NCBI GenBank assembly: GCA_964019135.1
Contig: OZ025256.1
Span: 14,442,334-14,506,333 of the forward strand
DNA from: Arenicola marina
Taxonomy: Eukaryota; Annelida; Polychaeta; Arenicolidae
Direction of reading: 5' to 3'
Length of the DNA: 64,000 nucleotides
Shown piece after piece: positions 1 through 10,819 of this stretch. The notes under the pieces were generated by a model that did not search any database, was not told the origin of the DNA, and saw only the letters and a program-made list of their open reading frames with translations. Every line of letters starts with the position of its first letter. The first letter of the stretch is position 1. Position numbers and translations under genes: made by a program.

Positions 1-1088
1 GTGAACTGGGAGGACTAAACGGCATTCTTCGAAGTCTGGGACCCCCACCCCCCTCCCCCGCCTTGACCGCCCTCAAGAATAGGCGTAGGTCTGTTGGAAG
101 TTGTCCGTATCTCCATTATAAATGCAACCACTTATCTTTATTTTCCCTCGACAACGGGGGTTAAAGAATTTGTCATTCCCCCTTGAAACTTACCAAAATC
201 CAATTTCATAAGTGCTGGTACGCAGCTATAATGGCAAATTTTCACCTAGAGGTATAGGCCTGGTTACATCCCTTCTATATTCTTCTTTCGGTTATCCATT
301 TTTCTCTCCAAATGTTAAGAGGAACAAGTTACAACTAGCTTAGATAAGCTTACATGTGGCATGTCTGTCAACGGTGTATCGACTATGACTGAAGTCTAAG
401 ATGAACTACGAACCATAGCAAGGGCAATTAAGGGCAACAATGTTCTACAAAGTAGGTTAGTCTATATATATATATATACACATGTATCATTGTATGATGA
501 CATATACTCGTCGCGCGGAAAATGACACGGACCAAGTCATGAGAGCACTTCGCTAATCGTAGTTCCAACTTGGCCACCGTGAGGCGCCACTTCATGTGCA
601 ATGCATTCTGGGTATTATTTTGGTCTTTGCGAGATGTCAAGATGGCGTCATCGCCTGACAACGTATTTTGTAGACATTTAAACATGAAATAGTGTCATCT
701 ATGTAAAGGAACATTTACGTAATCTGAATGTAAGTTAGATATGCTCATTAGTTTTATACATGCCTTGACAATAACGTGGAAATATGGTATTTATCTCCAC
801 AGAAAAAGTCAACATTACACCAAAATATTTCCCATAACTCTTTGCACCAGTCTCGATTTTTCCAAGATGGCGTATACTTGCAAAGTCGTGTATGCAAGCT
901 TATAATATATCATGCTGGGTGGGGGGGGGGGTCTATAATCTTATGTGACGAGATATATTAAACGTAGATGAGTCAGCCGTACATGTCAGAGGGCTGACTG
1001 CACCATAAGTTGAGATTACACCAAGGAGTTCGCTATAAGTTATAGGCACTAAAACAAAAACACATATGTGCAAGTTATATCAAGGTCC
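1..1088. other. No gene seen
   Basis: Unique AT-rich sequence with a short (TA)n at 466-478 and a G10 run at 920. Two AAGATGGCG words (about 640 and 865) resemble start-site motifs but are not followed by a supported exon. Confidence 0.5.
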
Positions 1089-1094
1089 TTTATT
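1089..1094 (-). terminator. Poly(A) signal of the candidate small gene
   Basis: AATAAA on the minus strand (GTATTGAATAAAGGACC), 90 bp below the TAA of the candidate gene. Confidence 0.35.
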
Positions 1095-1179
1095 CAATAC
1101 ATGGTCATATTCTCTCAAACATCATGACACTTCGCTGTGGCGGTGGTAGCTGTCATCGAAAGGGTACATTTGATCACTA

Positions 1180-2740
1180 TTATAAGTTGAAACACCTCAT
1201 GCACTGCCACTGTTCCACCTGTTGCAAGAAATCATCAAGAATCTGCAAATGTAAATATACATTATCAATATTAATTCAGTATATGATATTTATTCTTCGC
1301 TAATTGTTTGTCCGTACATTACACACAAATTATTATAACAAATCCAAGTTTCTACTTGTTTCCGGGAGTTGGGTTTCCTTCTATTGGCTGGCTACATACA
1401 GTTTAAATTAAAACCATGGAAATGAAAACAGTACCAGATACCAAAACTAAGTAAAGCTAGAACACATGATACATATCTCATATTTCCATACTTAAACATG
1501 TGTTTGCAATAAGGTCACACAAATTTCATAAATGTTTTCATATTATTCAAATATTCATATTTGAACACAGAATAATTATAGGGCCCCTGAGGGGGGGTAG
1601 CCATGTTGCGTGTCGATTTTAAGAAAAAGGTCCATGTCGCGTGTCGATTTTAAGAAAAGGTCCATGTCGCGTGTCGATTTTAAGAAAAGGTTCATGTCGC
1701 GTGTCGATATTAAGAAAAGTTCCATGTCGCGTGTCGCTAAGTCTTATGTCGCATGTCGATTCTAAGAAAACCCCAATGTCGCGTTGTCGATTTTAAAAAT
1801 CGCCGTGTCGCCGTGTCGAAAAAGCCCCTATGGGGCCCTAATTATGCATGCATGTTTCCAGTTTATAACTATCTTGTAAAAATTCATGCCAAAATACATG
1901 TATAGTTTGATGATAAAACAGGACATGAGACACAAAGGAGCATTCTAAAGTAGTACTCTTTGAGGAAAAGAGGATCTTTTATTTCTATCTGTTAGGGATA
2001 ATTAAATTTTAAAAACAATCCTTTACATGGCTCTACACTCACTCCTAACATTTACTTGTCTTTTAGGGAAATTACTGGTCTCACCTGATATTTACTTGTC
2101 CCCCCAAACAAACTTTAATTTTGTTCTTGCCCCCTGAGCTATTTAACAGATATTTGTTTGCAATTTTCTTTTACTCTGATCAGCTGATTTACCTGCTTAC
2201 CAAACTACACAACATTTCAGTTAAATTAATGTCCCATCATTTTCAGGAGCTCTGCGATACTGGGACCCACCCACTGGCATACCTATCAGAATCATCTATC
2301 AGAATATGTGAATCATCTGAAAAGGAGTTTATTTATGGAGAACTACGGGTGGAGGGGGGGGGGTGGTTGTCTTGTTCCCAATGACACACAGTGTACACAA
2401 AAGGTTAACCATACGTTTTTTTAGTCTCAGACCCAGTGATTGGCCTTGACACTTGTTCAGTCAACAGAACAATTACGTGTCAAGACCGTACCGTCTGAAT
2501 TTTCAGGCTAACTCCACAGTGACGTTGAGTCATTGTCAGCGAGATGTTTTGCGTGCATTATCGCCCAGACGTACTTACGGTTTCTCCATCTTCTCGTGAG
2601 CTTTCGATGCTGTTTTGCTTCAACTTTCGATCAAAGCTTGGCGCAAGTTCCCCCATGCAAGCCCGCTTCTCTAGGGGCACAACGGTAGCAATGTTAAAAT
2701 CCTTCGACGTTAGTAGAGAATCGACTGTAGCTTTTATCAT
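1180..2740 (-). CDS. Possible small two-exon gene, 74 aa, unrecognised
   Basis: Exon 1 2579-2740 (minus): ATG then 53 codons (MIKATVDSLLTSKDFN..., ACMGELAPSFDRKLKQN, SREDGET) to a perfect donor GTAAGTAC, phase 0. Exon 2 1180-1242: acceptor ATTTGCAG, then ILDDFLQQVEQWQCMRCFNL and TAA, phase 0. AATAAA lies 90 bp further (1089-1094). The two exons join in frame, and the composition looks like a soluble acidic-basic protein, but I recognise no family. An exon above 2740 is possible. The 1.3-kb intron contains the MITE at 1581. Confidence 0.4.
1581..1838 (+). mobile_element. hAT-like MITE carrying a 30-bp tandem array, short copy (258 bp)
   Basis: Ends GGGCCCCTGAGGGGG and CCCCTATGGGGCCC are inverted repeats with two mismatches. 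Flanks TAATTATA and TAATTATG match 7 of 8, suggesting an 8-bp target duplication as made by hAT transposases. The interior is about four units of TCCATGTCGCGTGTCGATTT plus TAAGAAAAGG, then decayed units ending GCCGTGTCGAAAAAG. No ORF of note. Confidence 0.82.
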
Positions 2741-2819
2741 AATGTGTGCGCGTACAATCACAGTGTTTATGTATTCTATATGCCTTGTTCTATCTTGTGA
2801 CATCAAGAAAGTGTGTCAA

Positions 2820-3060
2820 TGTTGCATGAAGATCGCGAGTCCGTGAAAAGCCCGGGACTTTCATGCGAAAAGTGCGAGACCGCCCAAATTCACTGCGTAA
2901 ACGCGAGTCCGTGGAGAACCCGAGTTCTTCACGTGAAAAATGCGAGTTCTGAGTGCCGTCTCGCTGTTTCCACGGGCTTCGTGAAAATTACAACGCTACC
3001 GCTTGTGAAAGTCCCGAGTTCTCAACGTGAAAACCCAGAGTTTCTCACGTGAAAATCAGA
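2820..3060 (+). repeat. Degenerate 35-40-bp repeats with CGTGAAAA
   Basis: GCGAGTCCGTGAAAAGCCCG and variants (GTGGAGAACCCGAGTTCTTC, ACGTGAAAACCCAGAGTTTC) recur six or so times. They share words with the double-hairpin repeat at 6272 and 7379. Confidence 0.5.
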
Positions 3061-3584
3061 AGTTTCATCTGTTATCGCCCACAATGCCTCAAAAGTCCAT
3101 ATTATCGCCTGTGAATAAAGAAATCGGAAGTGACATATTCGTTACACGCTAGTGACACCTATAGTACAAATTTGGCTCGGAGAACAAAGAATCTGAAAGA
3201 GATCATTGCGGCTTGGCATGGGTGTACAGATCCACGTGGGTTCAGGGACATGGGGAGGGGGGGGGACAGATTGTCATAGGCCGAATATGGCGATGATCCT
3301 GTCGCTAACGCATAGGGATAGCTTTCTCTCATGCTAAGCAATCGGGAAATTTGGTCATGGCTATCTTGAGCCTATGACTACCTCCCCCCCCCCCCTCCCC
3401 CCAGGTCCCTTAACCCACATGGATCGGTAGAGCCCATCCCCTGGTTGTGCTCTATATTTTCACGCTCGTCCCCCGTTGTAAAGGCGAGTCTGTTCTCTAT
3501 CTATGTCACATAGTACGTCGGTGGGTCCGTTTGCAATGGAAAATGAATGGCAGCTACATACACGGACCTTGGTGCTCGCATATG

Positions 3585-3785
3585 TTTAATTCAATTGCAC
3601 ATATGTCCAAATCATTTGCACATATGCACATATGTTTAATTCAATTGCACATATGTGCAAATCAATTGCACATATGTTCAAATGATTTGCACATAAACAC
3701 ATAAACATGTTCAAACGATTTGCACACAAACACATAAACATATTTTCAAATGATTTGCACATATCTTTAAATGATTTGAACATAT
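3585..3785 (+). repeat. Palindromic CACATATG/CAAATGATTTG repeats
   Basis: About ten units of TTGCACATATGTNCAAATNA type, about 19-22 bp, near-palindromic. Confidence 0.75.
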
Positions 3786-3814
3786 TAAAACTGCATGTGG
3801 AGTTGTTTCGCTGT

Positions 3815-4200
3815 TTTTGAATGCCAAATTTGCGTATAAGAACACAAACCTAAGGCCTTAAGGTTCATATCAGATCATAAACACCTACCATATCGCTCAC
3901 CAATTATCTGCCAATGAGCAAAACATTTCAAATTCATGAATTGTCCGCCACAAAAATGAAAACTTGTGCTGATTTGAAACGTCATAAACGTGTGTACACA
4001 CGCCGTTTACTGGTGCCACCGACAGGGGCGCCCAAGCGCTAAATTATATGAGACAATAGAAGCGTCCGGAGCGCCACTTTTTCTTTGGCGGTTGCCGTTG
4101 ACACTGCTTGTGGTCATAAGCTGGTACCGCCGCTCAAAGGTAACATTTCCTGTCTATGTTTATTTTGGTACAGCCGTTGCAACGGTCAGCTCCACATAGC
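3815..4200 (+). repeat. Dispersed repeat, copy 1
   Basis: GCGTATAAGAACACAAACCT, CATAAACACCTACCATATC and CACCGACAGGGGCGCCC match 26735-27030 in the same order and orientation. It has no ORF and no visible ends. Confidence 0.65.
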
Positions 4201-4211
4201 TTTAAATTCCA

Positions 4212-5805
4212 CCACGGCAAGGGACCTGATGGCCGCGGCTAGGGACCTGATGACCGGGGCTAGGGGTCTGATGGCCGCGGCTAGGGGACCTGATGGCCGG
4301 GGCTAGGGGACCTGATGCCCGCGGCTAGGGGGTCTAATGGCCGCGCCTAGGGGACCTGATGGCCGTGTCTGGGGGACCTGATGGCCGGGGCTAGGGGACC
4401 TGATGGCCGTGGCTAGGGACCCGATGGCCGGGGCTAGGGGACCTGATGGTTGCGGCTAGGGGGCCTGATGGCCGCGGCTAGGGGACCTGATGGCCGGGGG
4501 TAGGGGGCCTGATGGTCGCGGCTAGGGGACCTGATGGCCGCGGCTAGGGAGACTAATGGCCGCGGCTAGGGGACCTGATGGCCGCGGCTAGGGACCTGAT
4601 GGCCGCGGCTAGGGACCCAATGGCCGGGGCTAGGGGACCTGATGGTTGCGGCTAGGGACCTGATGGCCGCGTCTAGGGGTCTGATGGCCGGGGCTAGGGG
4701 GCCTGATGGCCGCGGCTAGGGGGCCTGATGGCCGCGGCTAGGGGGCCTGATGGTCGCGGCTAGGGGGCCTGATGGCCGCGGCTAGGGGGCCTGATGGCCG
4801 CAGCTAGGGGGCCTGATGGCCGCGGCTAGGGGGCCTCATGGTCGCGGCTAGGGAGCCTGATGGCCGCGGCTAGGGGGCCTGATGGCCGGGGCTAGGGGGC
4901 CTGATGGTCGCGGCTAGGGGGCCTGATGGCCGCGGCTAGGGGGCCTGGTGGCCGCGGCTAGAGGGCCTGATGGTCGCGGCTAGGGGGCCTGATGGCCGCG
5001 GCTAGGGGGCCTGATGGCCGCGGCTAGGGGGCCTGATGGCCGCGGCTAGGGGGCCTGATGGCCGCGGCTAGGGGGCCTGATGGTCGCGGCTAGGGAGCCT
5101 GATGGCCGCGGCTAGGGGGCCTGATGGCCGGGGCTAGGGGGCCTGATGGTCGCGGCTAGGGGGCCTGATGGCCGCGGCTAGGGGGCCTGATGGCCGCGGC
5201 TAGAGGGCCTGATGGTCGCGGCTAGGGGGCCTGATGGCCGCGGCTAGGGGGCCTGATGGCCGCGGCTAGGGGGCCTTATGGCCGCGTCTAGGGGGCCTGA
5301 TGACCGCGGCTAGGGGGCCTGGTGGCCGCGGCTAGAGGGCCTGATGGTCGCGGCTAGGGGGCCTGATGGCCGCGGCTAGGGGGCCTGATGGCCGCGGCTA
5401 GGGGGCCTGATGGCCGCGGCTAGGGGGCCTGATGGCCGCGGCTAGGGGGCCTGATGGTCGCGGCTAGGGAGCCTGATGGCCGCGGCTAGGGGGCCTGATG
5501 GCCGGGGCTAGGGGGCCTGATGGTCGCGGCTAGGGGGCCTGATGGCCGCGGCTAGGGGGCCTGATGGCCGCGGCTAGAGGGCCTGATGGTCGCGGCTAGG
5601 GGGCCTGATGGCCGCGGCTAGGGGGCCTGATGGCCGCGGCTAGGGGGCCTTATGGCCGCGTCTAGGGGGCCTGATGACCGCGGCTAGGGGGCCTTATGGC
5701 CGCGTCTAGGGGGCCTGATGACCGCGGCTAGGGGGCCTGATGAACGGGGCTATGGGGCCTAATGGCGGCGGCTAGGGGGCCTAATGGCGGCGGCTAGGGG
5801 ATAAA
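4212..5805 (+). repeat. 22-bp GC-rich minisatellite, about 72 copies
   Basis: Unit GATGGCCGCGGCTAGGGG plus GCCT. Early units vary (20-22 bp) and later ones are exact. Marker variants (GGGAGCCTGA) at 4851, 5093 and 5467 are 242 and 374 bp apart, multiples of 22, and start matching variant blocks, showing larger duplications within the array. Confidence 0.93.
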
Positions 5806-5811
5806 ATAGCC

Positions 5812-6210
5812 GCGGCCATCAGTTATTACTGATAACATTAATTCGAATGAATGATAACATTAATTCATTTGAATTAATGATAAAATTAATTCAATTGAAT
5901 TAAATGATAAAATTAATTCATTTGAAATAATGATATCATTAATTGGAATAATGATATTATTAATTCGAATTAATGATAACATTAATTTGGAATTGGACAT
6001 ATGTGCAATTCATTTGGACATATGTCTAAATCTTTTGGATAATATGTCCAAATGAATTGCACATTTGTCCAAATGAATTGCACATATGTCTAAATAGGGG
6101 TCTTTGAAGATATCTTTAATTGAATTGGACATACGTTAAATTCATTTGGACATATGTGCAATTGAATTACACATGTGCAATTCATTTTGACATATGTGCA
6201 AATATTTTAA
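5812..6210 (+). repeat. AT-rich palindromic tandem repeats
   Basis: First TTAATTCGAATTAATGATAA-type units of about 28 bp, then GGACATATGTGCAATTCATT-type units. Both are self-complementary, so the stretch can form many hairpins. The second type also occurs at 3585-3785 and 8300-8330. Confidence 0.75.
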
Positions 6211-6271
6211 CTTATGTACAAATAGCGTGGAGAAATGAAGCAGTCATTTGCATGCATCTTGTAGTATATGG

Positions 6272-6402
6272 ACCTTAATTCTCCACGGTGACCGGGCGTG
6301 GAGAAATAGGGCACAGCCATACGATGAGGTGTCCCGGGCTTTTCACACAAGCAAGCCGTGAAATATGCGAGACCAATGCATCATGTTGTATGGAGAGATA
6401 CA
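6272..6402 (+). repeat. 125-bp double-hairpin repeat, copy A
   Basis: TTAATTCTCCACGGTGACCG...CGTGGAGAAATAGGG forms one stem; CCCGGGCTTTTCAC...GCCGTGAAAT forms the second; ends CCAATGCATCATG. It abuts the 3' end of the CR1-like fragment. Confidence 0.7.
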
Positions 6403-7378
6403 TACATAGATACATATCCTCTTCAGTCATATTCTTAGGCTAGAAGCCTGTTGACTGATCCTGGATTTCGTTTTCCTCGTTATCGTTCATTTCGACAATT
6501 TGCGCTTTGAGCGGAAGGCAGACATCGTTTTCATACCAATATTTTATCCCTAATGTGTCGAGTCGGTTTTTGAATGTGTTCATCGTTGGTGCCATTACGT
6601 TGTCAGCCGGGAGGGAGTTCCAGGTTTGAACGATTCTGTTTGAGAAGAAGTGTTGACGGGGCTTTGTGTTGCAGAAGGGCTTCCTCAGTTTGAATGGGTG
6701 GCCTCTTGTTGTGTGGTCTTCATCATATTGAAATAGTTGCCTAGTTAATCTCCCATGGTTGTCGTGGACTATGTACTTATAGCCCCTTATCATATCGCCC
6801 CTAGCTCTCCTGTAGCTCATGCTGGGTAACTTCAATTGTGCTAATCGCTCTTCGTATGGTAGATCTTTCAAGCCACGTACCAATTTTGATGCCCGGCGTA
6901 ATACACCTTCAATCGTTTTTTTTTGTCCTTCATTAGACATGGGCTACACACTGCCGTACCGTATTCCAAGTGGGGTCTTATCAGTGCTGTGAACAGCATC
7001 TTTAGCGACGGGCCGTCTAGATAGTCATACGACCTTCGTACGAGTCCGAGTAATCTGTTTGCCTTACCAACTTGTATTGCAATGTGCTTAGAGAACTTTA
7101 GTTCACTGTCCATATGAATTCCCAGATCTTTTTCGAGCTCAGTTGTTTCCAGTCTCGCCAATTCGGCATCTGAAGTCATTGTGTAGGCGTGGTGAGGGTT
7201 TACCTGCCAAGGTGGAAAACATTACACTTGGCTGGATTAAATTTTAGCTGCCATTTATCTGCCCATGTTGTCAGATTATCCAAATCGTTTTGAAGCTGTT
7301 TTGCCTCTTCTGTCCAACCTACAGTTTTGTAGACTTTGGTATCATCGGCAAACATATTGGTAAAGTTCTCAACTATGA
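6403..7378 (-). mobile_element. 3' part of a CR1-like LINE ORF2, broken
   Basis: Minus-strand pieces in three frames: RT motif C as NMFADDTKVY with WQLKFNPAKCNVFHLGR (7200-7378), then LEKDLGIHMDSELKFSKHI and LIRPHLEYGTAV (6940-7179), then RRASKLVRGLKDLPYEERL, RGDMIRGYKYI and WNSLPADNVMAPTMNTFKNR to the stop (6440-6930). These are typical CR1-clade signatures, with FADD in place of YADD. Two frameshifts, one at a T9 run (about 6917). The 5' end stops abruptly at 7378 against the 125-bp repeat. The 3' UTR ends in ATGTATCTATGTATGTAT-type sequence. Confidence 0.85.
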
Positions 7379-7497
7379 TGGACCCTAATTCTCCACGGTG
7401 ACCGTGCGTGGAGAAATAGGGCAATGTCGTGCGATGAGGTGTCCCGGGCTTTTCACGGCAAGCAAGCCGTGAAATATGCGAGACCAATGCATCATGT
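7379..7497 (+). repeat. 125-bp double-hairpin repeat, copy B
   Basis: Same two stems as copy A and in the same orientation; it abuts the broken 5' end of the CR1-like fragment, so the fragment is bracketed by direct repeats. Confidence 0.7.
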
Positions 7498-7498
7498 T

Positions 7499-7545
7499 TT
7501 AAGATAAGATAAGATAAGATAAAATTTTATTTTACGTCGGTATAG
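7499..7545 (-). mobile_element. LINE 3' tail fragment with (TTATC)n
   Basis: Read on the minus strand: ACCGACGTAAAATAAAATTT followed by four TTATC units, the form of a non-LTR 3' end with a short tandem tail. No coding part is attached. Confidence 0.45.
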
Positions 7546-7551
7546 AGAGAT

Positions 7552-7720
7552 GAACCCTAATTCTCCACGGTGACCGTGCGTGGAGAAATAGGGCACAGCC
7601 ATGCGATGAGGTGTCCCGGGCTGTTCACGGCAAGCAAGCGGTGAAATATGCGAGACCAATGCATCATGTAGTATAGAGAGATTGGCCCTAGTTTTCCACG
7701 ATGAACGTGCGTGGATATGT
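7552..7720 (+). repeat. 125-bp double-hairpin repeat, copy C
   Basis: Third copy, followed by the start of a fourth (GGCCCTAGTTTTCCACGATG, ACGTGCGTGGA) that ends at about 7720. Confidence 0.7.
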
Positions 7721-7749
7721 ATAATTGAATGTTACATAGGTAGAATTGA

Positions 7750-8075
7750 TTTGGGCGAGGGTCGGGGGAGGGAGGGTGGACGGGTGAGTTGTCTCCGACA
7801 AATTGGCGACGGCCGGGGGGGAGAGAGGCCGGATGGGGGGGGCGGGTAAGCAGTCCGACACTCTGAAGACGGCCTGGGGGAGGAAGGAGGGGGGGGGCGG
7901 GGGGCGTGTAAGCTGTCTGACAATCTGACGACGGCTAAGGGGGATGGAGGGGGACGGGTAAGCTATCCAACAACCTGAAGACGGCCGGGTGGGGGGGGGG
8001 GAAGGGGGGCGAGTAAGCTGACCGACAATCTGACGACGGCCGGGGAGAGACCGAGGGGGATGGGTAAGCTGTCGG
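7750..8075 (+). repeat. About 65-bp minisatellite, G-rich
   Basis: Five imperfect units containing GGGTAAGCTGTCCGACAATC and TGACGACGGCCGGGGGAG. Runs of up to nine G. Confidence 0.75.
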
Positions 8076-8108
8076 ATGTGCAACTGAATTACATATAATT
8101 CATTTGGA

Positions 8109-8287
8109 ATGGAATGTTGGTGTTTTAGGCCACTTTTGTGCACATACAGGCTAAATTGGGCCAAGGAACCTCCCGAGACGATGAAGGAATGAAACATGCC
8201 CCAGATTAGGTGCCCGAGCCCGGATTCGAACCCAGGACCTATTGATCTGCGGTCTAGTGCGCTAACCACTACACCAGGGAGGCCCCC
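8109..8287 (-). mobile_element. tRNA-derived SINE, intact, 13-bp target-site duplication
   Basis: On the minus strand it begins GGGGGCCTCCCTGGTGTAGT (A box region) with GGGTTCGAATCC (B box) 50 bp on, then a body with TGGGGCATGTTTCATTCC and CCAAGGAACC on the reverse. The flanks TAATTCATTTGGA (8096-8108 and 8288-8300) are identical. Pol III transcribed and LINE-mobilised by analogy with known SINEs. Confidence 0.85.
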
Positions 8288-8419
8288 TAATTCATTTGGA
8301 CATATGTGCAAATATTTGAACATATGTGCCAATACTCCCTATAGCAAGCCAAATTCCACTTTGGCTTGCCATAGGGAGGGGGATGAGGGCAGCAAAACTT
8401 TTTAGAAAAGTGGTCACAT

Positions 8420-9954
8420 AAAAATGGTTATTGCCGCTCCCCCCCCCCCCCCACCCCCCGCCCCAACCAACTCAAGCTCTTGTGCCCCTGAGCAAAGTGG
8501 GACTTTTCCATATTCGCCCATCTAAGGTTTGTACTTTAGACATTCGTTGCAACTGCACAAGGACATTGTTTGTTGGCGGCATGGTTTACCCAACCGTTTG
8601 TCGCCGTTAAAAAGCCGCGTCCAAAAACAAACTGCGTGAAAAAAGCGAGTCCGGCTGGCCCTATATTTCCACGACTCGCGATTTTCATGCAACATCAACC
8701 GTTAGTTGTTTGTGTAATATATTCGCGAATAAATGTTGAAGCGCAAGTCTTTTCTGACCAACCGCCATGCGTATGCAGCGCCATCTGGCGAGTCCCGTCA
8801 CCATTTGAACCATTTGCAGCCTGGGTCCCAAACTTTGTAACCGTGAATTACCTGTGGCAGAGGGCGCTGCTGTTGTCCTTAAGTTCAGCGACTGGAAACG
8901 CCCTCTAGCGGGAGTCATATGCTAACGAAGCGGGGAACCAAGTTGCATTCACAGGTACCGGCATCCGCTAAAAACAAATATGGCCCCTGTTGTGGTCGAC
9001 TAGTACAGGGCAGCTTTGTATCATATGGTATACGGATTTGAAACTAAGCAAATCTCCACCCGCCTATTAGCCTGCTGTGGGTCAAGGTCTTTACCTGCAC
9101 AAATATAGAAATTTTCAAAGGTGTGGTTTGTTATACCCCAGGTGCCTCAATCGTGGGTGGGTGGGGCGAGAGGGGGGGTGCGGTTTTACACATATGTCGA
9201 GCAAAGGGAGAAGGTAGGCAACTCAAGGAGGGGGGGGGGCGGAGGAGGGGGAGTGGCACTATTATACAAAACTGATAGGGGGCGGTTCCGCGGGTGTTTT
9301 AATGCCTGAGAGAGCGGATATTTGTGGCTAGGGACCGGGTGTCATAACGGGGCTCCCCCCCACCCCCCCTCCCGCCCCACCCACCCACGGTGTAAGCGCC
9401 TGTGCTTATACATTTATTCACAGAAGGCCATGGGGCGTGGCGGCCAGCACCCCATGCCATTGTACCCGTGGTCACGCTTCAGGCATTCACCAGGACCTGC
9501 GTTCACTGAATGCCTGCGTGAAGACGCCCTTCCTTGGCAGTGACACGTCAACCTTCCAGAGAATCATATCGCTGAGACCAGGTAGCATCGGGTGGATTAC
9601 GATGTTCATTTTCCGCACCTCGGGGGACTAACTCACAACAAGTAAGGTTTGATATTATCATTAACCTATCTCGCTCCTTGTTTTTAACATGACAGCCCAT
9701 CCACTAGCTGTGGGGTAACGGCAATTGGCGGCTGAGTCAAGCAGACATCAAAATATATTGCTGTGCTATGCATTACGTTGTTATACATCGCTCTCATCTA
9801 CGGACATATATCACGGTTGAAGGGGGGGAGGGTGTAGGGCGGGAGAGGGTAGTAGGTGTACATTCATCGTTGGTTTGGGGTTTGGATTGACCACTGTTGG
9901 TGAAACAGAGGTAATACAAGGGGCGTGCGTGATGCGCTAACTTCATCGTAACCC
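8420..9954. other. No gene seen; G/C homopolymer-rich
   Basis: Runs of C (8441-8460) and G (9220-9250), otherwise unique. Open frames here are short and lack family signatures. Confidence 0.5.
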
Positions 9955-9962
9955 CCCGAAAA

Positions 9963-10610
9963 GGGCCCCATAGGGGCTTTTTCGACACGGCGACACGGCG
10001 ATTTTTAAAATCGACAACGCGACATTGGGGTTGTCTTAGAATCGACATGCGACATAAGACTTAGCGACACGCGACATGGAACTTTTCTTCAAATCGACAA
10101 GCGCCATGGACCTTTTCTTCAAATCGACAAGCGCCATGGACCTTTTCTTAAAATCGACACGCGACATGGACCTTTTCTTAAAATCGACACGCGACATGGA
10201 CCTTTTCTTAAAATCGACACGCGACATGGACCTTTTCTTAAAATCGACACGCGACATGGACCTTTTCTTAAAATCGACACGCGACATGGACCTTTTCTTA
10301 AAATCGACACGCGACATGGACCTTTTCTTAAAATCGACACGCGACATGGACCTTTTCTTAAAATCGACACGCGACATGGACCTTTTCTTAAAATCGACAC
10401 GCGACATGGACCTTTTCTTAAAATCGACACGCGACATGGACCTTTTCTTAAAATCGACACGCGCCATGGACCTTTTCTTAAAATCGACACGCGACATGGA
10501 CCTTTTCTTAAAATCGACACGCGACATGGACCTTTTCTTAAAATCGACACGCGACATGGACCTTTTTCTTAACATCGACACACGACATGGCTACCCCCCC
10601 TCAGGGGCCC
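9963..10610 (-). mobile_element. hAT-like MITE carrying a 30-bp tandem array, long copy (648 bp)
   Basis: Same element as 1581-1838 in the opposite orientation, with about 17 units of the 30-bp repeat, the central ones identical. Ends GGGCCCCATAGGGG and CCTCAGGGGCCC. A perfect 8-bp duplication CCCGAAAA lies at 9955-9962 and 10611-10618. Open frames on both strands (for example repeats of KRSMSRVDF) follow from the 30-bp period and are not taken as genes. Confidence 0.88.
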
Positions 10611-10819
10611 CCCGAAAAGACATGGGATATTTATGCTGCGCAAACATAGAACATGGCGCGAGCCACGCCCGCCGATGCATTGCTCGTGCGACGCACCGGC
10701 CGCTTGGGCTGGTCTAGCTGAGCCCACTCGACCGCAACCGAGAGGGACATTGGGGAGGGCGTATCCAAGCGACTTAATGTCCTTCACATGACACCATAGT
10801 GAGGGGGCATGCATGCGCT

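Noticed and set aside
640-690. CAAGATGGCGTC (TISU-like start context) on the plus strand
   Set aside because: The frame closes after 16 codons, and no donor with a following exon could be supported; AAGATGGCG recurs at about 865 without a gene.
8196-8290. tRNA gene on the minus strand
   Set aside because: A and B boxes belong to the SINE; no cloverleaf acceptor stem, and the body and target duplication fit a SINE.
10036-10717. Frames of 140-213 codons with KRSMSRVDF or KSTRDMDLF repeats
   Set aside because: Product of the 30-bp array inside the MITE; open on both strands for the same arithmetic reason.
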